Shown piece after piece: positions 52,063-61,000 of a stretch of DNA of 64,000 nt. Below the pieces are notes generated by a model. That model made no database searches and was not told the DNA's origin. It saw nothing but the letters and a program-made list of their open reading frames with translations. Both the position numbers and the translations under genes were made by a program. How positions within the stretch are numbered: the first letter of the stretch is position 1; every line of letters begins with the position of its first letter. Where the stretch lies: the NCBI GenBank assembly GCA_017311185.1, contig JAESUZ010000334.1, positions 1 to 64,000 on the forward strand, read 5' to 3'. This DNA comes from Proteles cristata cristata. Its lineage: Eukaryota; Chordata; Mammalia; Carnivora; Hyaenidae.

Positions 52063-55000
52063 ACTATCCCAGAGCCGTGTCTGTCTGTCCAGCCCACATC
52101 CACCTGCCTTGTTCAGCATTTACCCCCGGCCACCGTCTCCTCGTGGCAGGAACTACTTCTTTGTCTTCTGCGGGTCAATCCTGGCTCTCCCCTTCTCCCC
52201 CCTCGGGTCCTTGGCATAATGCCTCAGGCATAAAACGTGCTCAATAAATACCCAGTGACGTGCATTTACCTACTCAGCTTTGGTCGGGGTGGGTATCGAG
52301 CATGAAATTTAAGAAACCGCAAAGGCTGGGAGCGCCTGGGTGGCTTAGTAGGTTAAGCGTCCGACTTTCACTTAGGTCATGATCTCGCGGTTCGTGGGTT
52401 TGAGCCCCGCGTCGGGCTCTGTGCTGACTGCCAGCTCAGAGCCTGGAGCCTGTTTCAGAGTCTGTACCTCCCTCTCTCTCTGACCCTCCCCTGCTCACGC
52501 TGTCTCTCAATCTCTCTCCTAGAAATAAATCAAACATTAAAAAAAAAAAAGAAGAAAGAAACAGCAAAGACTGTTTCTGATACGACATCTGGACCCAATC
52601 ATTAGCAGCCCCTTCTGCCTGCCTGGTTCTCCCCGGGAGATGCCGGGCCAGGTGAAGGGGCCAGAGCAACCCTCCCTCGCTTTCTGGAGAAGGCCGTGAG
52701 TGCTCTGCAAGCAGGGGCACACGCCCGGCCCTGGTCTCCCACCACCTCAGGTCCAACGGCCTCCAAAAGCATCTGGCACCAAGTCCGCACCCTATTCTTG
52801 ACGCGGGCAGGCGCTCAGCTCATCGGTACGTGATGAACGTATGTACCAAACAGTTAGTACTAAATGATGGGCTTTCTGGAGGGTGCCAGTCACATCCCAG
52901 AATAAATCTCATTTACATTCCATTTCACACGGAAAGAGCCCACAGAAACACATAAGCTGGGGCGGGGGGGCGGGGAGGACATGCTGATGAAAAGCCCCCG
53001 AAGGTGGCCTGTCCCCCACCCCCAAAGGCCTCCCTTGTCCCTGTCCTGCACACAGACGGGGCCACCGGGAAGGGCAAAGAAAGGACTTACCCAGGAGAGC
53101 GTTGTGCCCGTTATCGTCTGGCAGGAACCTCTTGTCCACGGCGCACACCAGGAGGTGGTCCGGCAGGCTGGGGGACTTGGCCCCCACGAGGAGGAAGCCA
53201 GCAGGGACGTCGATGGGCTCGCTGGAGATGGAGACAAGACGCAGGTCCTTCCCCGCCTGGCAGAACCCTAGGAGGAAGGGACGCGGCTCACGCACGCTGC
53301 CCGGGGGCTTCCCCACGCCCAGGCTCCACGTGGGCAGACGGAGGACGAGGCTCCAGGTCGTGTCGGGAAGAAACCTCCCCTCTGGGAGGGTGGAGGTGCC
53401 TGGGGTCTCAGTGGGCTGAGCGTCCGACTTCGGCTCAGGTCATGATCTCACCGTTCGTGGGTTCGAGCCCCGCATCGGGCTCTGTGCTGACTGCCAGCTC
53501 AGAGCCTGGAGCCTGTTTCGGAGTCTGTGACTCCCTCTCTCTCTGACCCTCCCCTGCTCACGCTGTCTCTGTCTGTCTCTCTCAGAAATAAAGCAGTTAA
53601 AAAAAAAAAAAAAGACATTGATGTACAAGTGAAACTCACCAGGAAAAAGAGTAGGCAGGTGAGGGTCCATTAAAATGTATACGAGATAAATCCATATGAA
53701 ATTGGGAATAATTTGATACTCTTTACACCCTGGGGGTTTTGCACGTATGAGGAAACGGCAAATGTCAGGAACAGGGGACAAGGGTCTGCTAACACCGGCC
53801 ATCTCTGGGGACGGACGCAAGGACACTGACCAGCAAGGAGGCTTTCACTCCCTACCCGTTGGAATGCTTTGTATCTTAGAGCTTTTAAGTAGGTTTCCCA
53901 TTCAAAAAATAAGTGTCCAGGGGCGCCTGGGTGGCTTAGTCGGTTAAGCGTCCGACGTATGAGGAAAAGGCAAATGTCAGGAACTGGGAACAAGGGCTGC
54001 TAGCGCCGGCCAGCTCTGGGGACGGACGCAAGGACACTCTCCAGCAAGGAGGCTTTCACTCCCTACCCTCTCCTGCTTTGTATAAAGAGCTTTTAAAAAA
54101 AATTAAAAAAAAAAAAAATAAGTGTCCAGGGGCACCCAGGTGGCTCAGTCAGTTAAGTGTCTGACACTTGATTTCGGCTCAGGTCATGATTCGTGATTTA
54201 ATGGATCATGAGTTTGAGCCCCACATTAGGCTCTATACTGGGAGCACAGAGCCTGCTTGGGATTCTCTCTCCCTCTCTCTCTCTCTCGCTCTCGCTCTCT
54301 GTGCCTCCTCTGCTCACACCTTCTCTCTTTCTCAAAATAAATTCATAAAAGCCTTTTTAAAATATTTTTTTTAAAAAAATAGATGTTTCAAGGCACAGAG
54401 CCAGTGCCCACATGTGCCAGGCACTGGGCCGGGGTACACTCTGCGAAGCCCTCATCTGATCACCTGTGGGGAAGTGTTCCGGCCCCCAGTTTGAAGATAC
54501 GGGAATCGAGGCTCCGAGAGGTCACGCACCTACAGGCCCTCTACCTCCGTGGCCTGGACCCATCCTTCTGAAGAGCTGGAGGAGGGGCATCTGACTTCGG
54601 CTGGGGTCACGATACCACGGTCTGTGAGTTCAAGCCCCGCATCCGGCTCTGTGCCGACAGCTCGGAGCCTGGAGCTGCTTCAGATTCTGTGTCTCCCTCT
54701 CTCTGGCCCTCCCCCCTCCTCTCTGTGTCTCTCTCTGTCTCTTTCTCTCAAAAATGAATATGCAATAAAAACTTTTTTAAAAATGAACAGATGGAGGAGG
54801 GTGGGCTATGGACACTGTTACTTGGAAATTTACTTGGAAATTCTTTGCAAATCGCCGTCGTGACCACTGGAGAGCTCACTGTTCTGTTTCATCAGGTGAT
54901 CTTTTAACATCTGGACACGAGAAGTCCCACCTCAGGAAGAGGCACTGCTGGCGCCCCCTCCCTGGAGGCCGCCATCCTGCACACGGTCATGTCCACACCT

Positions 55001-58000
55001 GGGACTCCCTCCCACACTGCCAGCAGCTGCCCCCCTTTTCTCCCACGCTGAGCCTCGCCCATGCTGTTCCTCCGTCTGGAATGTCCCAGCTTCCCCAGAT
55101 CCTCTCACAGGCCCCTGCTGATCCTCCAAAACCCAGGCAATGGGCCACCTCCTCCAGGAAGCCTTCCCTGCACTCTCTACCTGTGTGGGCAACCTTTCGT
55201 GTGCTCCCCCAGGCGCCCCTGCTGGCCCGCCCCACCCTGCTAGCACTTTCCACGTCGTGTGCGTGTCTGCTCACCTCACCAGCTCCAATCAAGGGGGGCT
55301 CTCATAACTTTCACCTCCACACTTCCAGAGTTGGGAGGAGCAACAATTAATTAATTAACCGAGTAAATGACTCTCCTGGGCATGGTGACGGATGAACACC
55401 TACCACCCAGAGAGGCCGTCGGGCTAGAGAGCGGGAGAGCCGGGGGTTCACCCCAGGTTCCTCGGGGGGCAGGGAACGAGCCCTGACGACCGGCCGAACC
55501 TGCCGCCCACCTGGCACCTCTGGGCCTCAGTTTCCCAACGGCGCCACGGGACTGGGCTGCCGGGTCTACATGCTTCCGAGAGACAGATCTGCCTCCTCCA
55601 GCAGGAAGGCACCAGCCAGGAGAGAGCTCATCCCTACGAACTGGTCCAAGCTAAAGGCGCAGCACAAACCTGCTCGGATTGGGAGAGGCTTTCTAGCTTT
55701 CCAACAACCAGGCAGAAAAATGCACCATCGGATCCAAACCCGTCCGTCAGGTCGAGGCTGTCGCAAGAGCACTGAGGGGCTGAGAGCCTGACGGCCCCGG
55801 GGAGGGGCAGCCAAGGCTGCCGGTGCAGGGAGGCCAGGGGCCGGGGCACAGGGGGCCCCGCGGCGCACGGCCGCACACCCTGCGGGCTCACCGTCTGTGG
55901 TGCAGCAGCCTTCGGGCGGGGGGTGCATCTGGTAGGGGTTCGGGGGACAGCTGGGCTCCAGCGCCCCGTCCCCTTCTTCTTCCTCGTCCTCATGGTCCAC
56001 TCGGCCTCCACCTGGAAATGGCAAAGGGGAGTGAGGGCGCGGGGGAAACAGGCGGCCAGCAAGCCCTGGCCACTGAACACACAGCCAGTCCTGACACACA
56101 GACACAGCCCGAGGTCGGGCACCGTCCCCCTCGTTGCTGGAGGGGAGAGCTGAGGTCACAGGGTTTTCCCAAGGTCACAGACTCAGGCTCCAGGCCTGGC
56201 CTCGGGACTTCAAATCCAGGTTCACGTCTGTTCCCCATCCACAGAGTCGCCCATGTCTGCGCACACACAGGGGTCAAAATGCAGATAACTGGTCGAGAAG
56301 CGTGGCACGCGAAGCATAGTGTGAACCGCCTCTATGAAATATGAACAAGGGAAGAATGGGCGCACAGACATTACTGCAAATACATACCCAAATCCGTCAT
56401 ATACACACAAGTCACCATTCTGGAACAGGGCTGGGCAGGTTATGACTTGAGGAAAGTTTGGATTTTTTTGTTGTTGTTTTTTAGTGAAATAGCATTTTAG
56501 GAGCCATGGCAGGCATGGAATTGGCCCGGAGAGCTAGGAATCAACCATGGAAATCTCACTGCCCCCTGCGTATGAGCCCTTCCCCAGCAATAAAACGGTG
56601 TATTTCAGCTCCTAGGGAGTGGGGCCCCTGCCCTTCTTCATCTCTGTAATCCAGGCCCCCCGCTAACTGCTCATGCAGAGAAGGAAGTGTCCAGGAAACA
56701 GCTGACGTGAGTATGCACCGTGGTACCGCCTTTACCCAGCTCGGTGAGAAAAGGGGGGGTTCGTTGTCATGAATTTCCAAGCCTGTGCAAGAATAGTCCT
56801 AACTTAACAGAAATTCGGGGCTAAACATCTTTCTCAACTTGTCTAGGCTTAACTGTCATTTAAAAATTTTTTTTAACGTTTTATTTATTTCTAGGAGAGA
56901 GAGAGACAGCGTAAGCAGGGGAGGGCCAGAGAGAGAGGGAGACACAGACTCTGAAATAGGCTCCAGGCTCTGAGCTGGCAGTCAGCACAGAGCCCGACGC
57001 GGGGCTCGAACCCACGAACTGCGAGATCATGACCTAAGCAAAAGTCGATGCTTAACCGACTAAGCCACCCAGGTGACCCTAATTCCATGAAGAGATTTGC
57101 ATGCTGTTTATTAAATATTAAATATTTATTTATTTTGGGGAGAGAGAAAGAGAGAGCAAGGGAGGAGCAGAATGAGAGGGGCAGCGTGGAACCCGACACA
57201 GGGTTTGAACCCGTGAACCCTGAGATCCTGACCTGAGCTGAAATCGAGGGCTCGACGCTCAACCAACTGAGCCACCCAAGAGCCCCCAGATCCTGCATCT
57301 TTAAAAGGAGGTGGTCGCATAAGGGCACTTGGAGCTGTTGTAGTCTATGTGGGGGAAACACGACCCTCAGAGTCGCACAGAATATTCCTGATGCGATTTA
57401 ATCAGCACAGGGTACTGGGAACATATCTTCATGGTGGCCACCAGTTTAAAAGGCGCCCATGGGATGAAAGGGAGCAGAAACGGAACACCAGCCTGGGCCG
57501 GTGACCTTGGGGAGGTCAGAGCAGGAAGTGAAGACTTCCTGGGGTCTCTGTCCTTCTGGGCCTGAGTACACAGAGGTGGCGGGAAGACCGTAAAAAGATT
57601 ACCAGGAAGAGCACGAGGGGGGTGGGGATAAACTCCAGAGCTTCCTTCAGATGCTTCCTTCCTGCCATTAAATGCAGGCCTGCAGTGGTTTTAGCAGAAG
57701 GGACAGGGTCCCGCCCAGACCCCAGGCGCCAGCAATGTAGCAGCCGCCCCCGCTGGGGAGGGGGGAGGGGGGGCGACACTGTCCTGTAGCCACCGGAATG
57801 GGGCAGCCACAGAAGGCTCTCCTGCACAATCACGGCTACTCTTTGAGCCAGTACCCCAGGGGCTCTCGGAGGGGACCCCAGAGACACCAGCCATGTGCGT
57901 GCAAAGGGGTGAGAAAGTCAGAGCCATGGGAGCGCTCGGGCACCCAGGAATGTCTGCCCGCACATGATTCTGCTAAGCCAAAAAAAAGCAGGAATTCAGA

Positions 58001-61000
58001 CTCAGAAAGAATGAAAGAAGAGGATTTTTAAGCCTGGGAGAGTCAAAGAGCGAGCTCAGAATCCAGCAGATAAGAAAGCTGCCGGCAAAGGTCAAAGGTC
58101 CACAGCAGACAGCCCAGGGCCTTTGATGGGATCAGCCAGCAGGAGGGCGAGGGGCCAGGAGGACCTTAGCCGGGAGCCGACCAGACCAGGCTGCTGGCCA
58201 AGGTCTCAGGGCGGGAGGAGGGCGGGAGGAGGGCGTTCACACGGCCTCGGACAAACCAACCGGACGGCGAGCTGAGGACCTTAACACTAAAAACACACAA
58301 TCCAGAAAGGCTCTTGCCCTCCCCCCTCTTCCACACACAAGACGATTCACTGTAACGTTCACGCTGCATTTCATCTTCTTCCCACGGGAAGACACCGTAG
58401 GACGTCTCGGCGGGTGGGGTTCCAAGAATTAACTGCATCTTGTTTAATTCATTAATACTTCCCTCAAAATGCTGGAGTGGTATCTGTTCCGTTCGGTCTC
58501 CCTCGAAAGCTAGTAAATAACACGTAATAAAAGGGGTTTCCCTCTAAGCCAGGGACCAAAGTCATAAAAGCCCCGGGGGAATCACCCTCGCAAATACAGA
58601 AAATGTTAATAGGTCGAGGGGCGGTTGGAGACCAGCACCCTGGCCATAAACACCATCCTTAATGTAACTGTCTGAGAAAGGACAGCAACAGGAGACTGGG
58701 GGGAGACAGACACACAGACAAGGCCAGGGGTGGCCAGCCCAAGCCGTCTGCACCAGGTTTTATGACGCAGAAACCAGGGGCAGGGCTGTGTGCTCCGTTT
58801 ATAGTGATATCCAGCAAACTGAAGAGCGTCTCCCCCTTCCCCTTCCCCCCCCACCCCCCCACCATGGCAGGATTTCTTGGACAAACAGGAAAAGCTAGAA
58901 GGCCTGCCCTGTTTTCACTCAACACGAGGGCTGGACAAGGGAGCCCCCCTACAGCCCACAGGGTCCCCCAGCACTCAGCGCGGGAGGCATGAGAAGCATG
59001 AGCCTCAGAACTGTCCCTGGAAAGGGCCCCACGCCCACAGGCACCCTAAGGAGTCAGAGTGTCCGGGACGTGGCCTCCCAGGCAGTCCCCAGGCAGTCCG
59101 GGGCATCAAGCCACCTGAGGAACCTTCCAGGGCTTGCTCCTGTCTCTTGGCCCCGGGGAGCGTACCCCGTCCACTTAACCACCTGTTCGCCCCCTTCTCA
59201 TCGCAGAGCTGCCAAAGTTGAGGATTCGATTCTGAGGCTCGGGCGCCCCTTCAACACTGCAAGCAAACCCAGGGCCCATCTTCCCAAAGCGCAGGGTTTC
59301 ATCACGTCAGCAGGCGGAGGTGATGCTGTAGATCCGAAGTGCCCTGCACACTAAGGTGTCGCTGTTACCATCGTGAACTTATCATTAGCAGCGAAGCGGG
59401 TCAATGCGGAAAGCAGGGAAGGATGGCTATTGGCCGTGTAGGTTTCACGGAAGTCGCTGAGCCGGCCAGAAACACAGCCGGGAGCCTCCCGTTAGTGCTC
59501 ATCTCCCCACAGGCCGCAGCGACGCGTCCCCTGCCCGAAGGTGTGCACACCGTCCACACCAGACAACTCTCGGTTTCCCTAATTCGTGCTTTTGAGCGCA
59601 GTCCGGTGTCTCCCAGACCCTCTTCCAGCTGTTTAGGGTCCTTACTGCTGCTACTTGTAAGGTGAATGTTGTAAGACGTTTCAAAGATTGACACAGGGAC
59701 GCGTTTCAAAGATTGACCCTCCCTGCTAGAATAAGCATCAGGCACCACACAAGCACCCCGTGCCTCATTCTTCCTTATGTGCCCCCCTCCTGGCCAGCCA
59801 TCCCCACACCCTGTCGACACACACACACACACACGGAGACTGACCCACACATCGTGACCCCTCCAGTACAGGACCTGGCAGACTGCAAGCTTTCTTGATT
59901 AATTTTTGTTGTAAACAACAATCCTTCTTCCCTTCAGTATCTAGGTTAAGTCTTCAAGCAGAAGGCATAAACTGACCAAAAGGACTTCCATAACAGTAAT
60001 GGCCTCACCCAAAGGATTGCCGCTGGGGTAGCTTCTGACATGAAAATACATGGCTATTAAAGATACAAACTAGGGGCACCTGGGTGGCTCAGTGGGTTAA
60101 GCATCCGCCTATGGCTCAAGTCAAGATCTCTCGGTTAGTGAGTTCGAGCCCCGTCTCAGGCTCTGTGCTGACAGCTCAGAGCCCGGAGCCTGCTTCCAAT
60201 TCTGTGTCTCCCTCTCTCTCTGACCCTCCCCTACTTGTGCTCTGTCTCTCTCTGTCCCTCAAAAATAAATAAATGTAAAAAAAAAAACTCAATAAAAAAA
60301 TACAAACTAAAGATTGAAAACATAACGATTTTATTCTGGATAAATAAGTGAATCCTAAAGCTGTCCCCATGCTTGAGTGTAACGTATGCATTTATTTCCA
60401 GCACACGTTCAATTCATCAGGGTTTGTTCCTGGCTTTCGAAAGTTTCTAGAGGGCTCTGTATCTGAGATCCCAAAATCCACCCAAACTATTTTGCAAAGA
60501 TACGGCCGTGAATCCCGAGGCAGAGGGGAAAAAAGATCACAGAGGGGCCAAAGCATGTTAAAGTTCTCTCTTTAGCAAGTGACAACGCTAAACTTTCTGA
60601 GGAGAGGCTGCGTAACAACCAATCCAGAACGGTCCACCCGGCCTCTGTCTTCCTTCCGTTAGCCGGTGAACAATTTGATCCCTTAGAACTTCATGGCTGA
60701 AACTTCAGCATTGTCGGTTTTTTCCAGCCAAGTCCAAGTGTATGTACAACTTTCCCTTTCTGATAATGCTTTTCTGCCAGACTCGACATGCGGCACACAC
60801 AGAGGAAAGCGTTTCCGGTTCTGTCGGCACCACAAGCCGCACACGACCCAGGCAAGCCGCGATGGCATCTCCTACCTTCTAGCGTGGACAGCTGCTGCTC
60901 AGCTTCTAGATACAACTGGGAGAAGACCGGCCTGGGCACCAGGCTGCTGGACCGCAGAGAGGCCTCGATGGAGTTGTGCAGGACTTCCTCGAAGCGCGTC

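Larger units (their letters stand above)
45774..53090 (-). other. GREB1 intron 4 (7.3 kb)
   Basis: Contains the composite estrogen-response motif (45931), SINEs (46919, 47309, 52329), an L1 3' end (48374), L2 and MIR pieces and a (CT)n run at 52026-52058. Bases 48,700-50,600 and 51,000-52,000 show nothing clear. Confidence 0.85.
53268..55891 (-). other. GREB1 intron 3
   Basis: Four SINEs or SINE pieces, a ~212-bp tandem duplication (53743-54166) and an L2-like stretch (55060-55300). Confidence 0.85.
56012..60875 (-). other. GREB1 intron 2
   Basis: Three SINEs (56866, 57110, 60073), a DR1 nuclear-receptor motif (58089) and a short CA run (59818). Bases 57,300-60,050 contain no interspersed repeat that I recognise. 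Confidence 0.85.
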
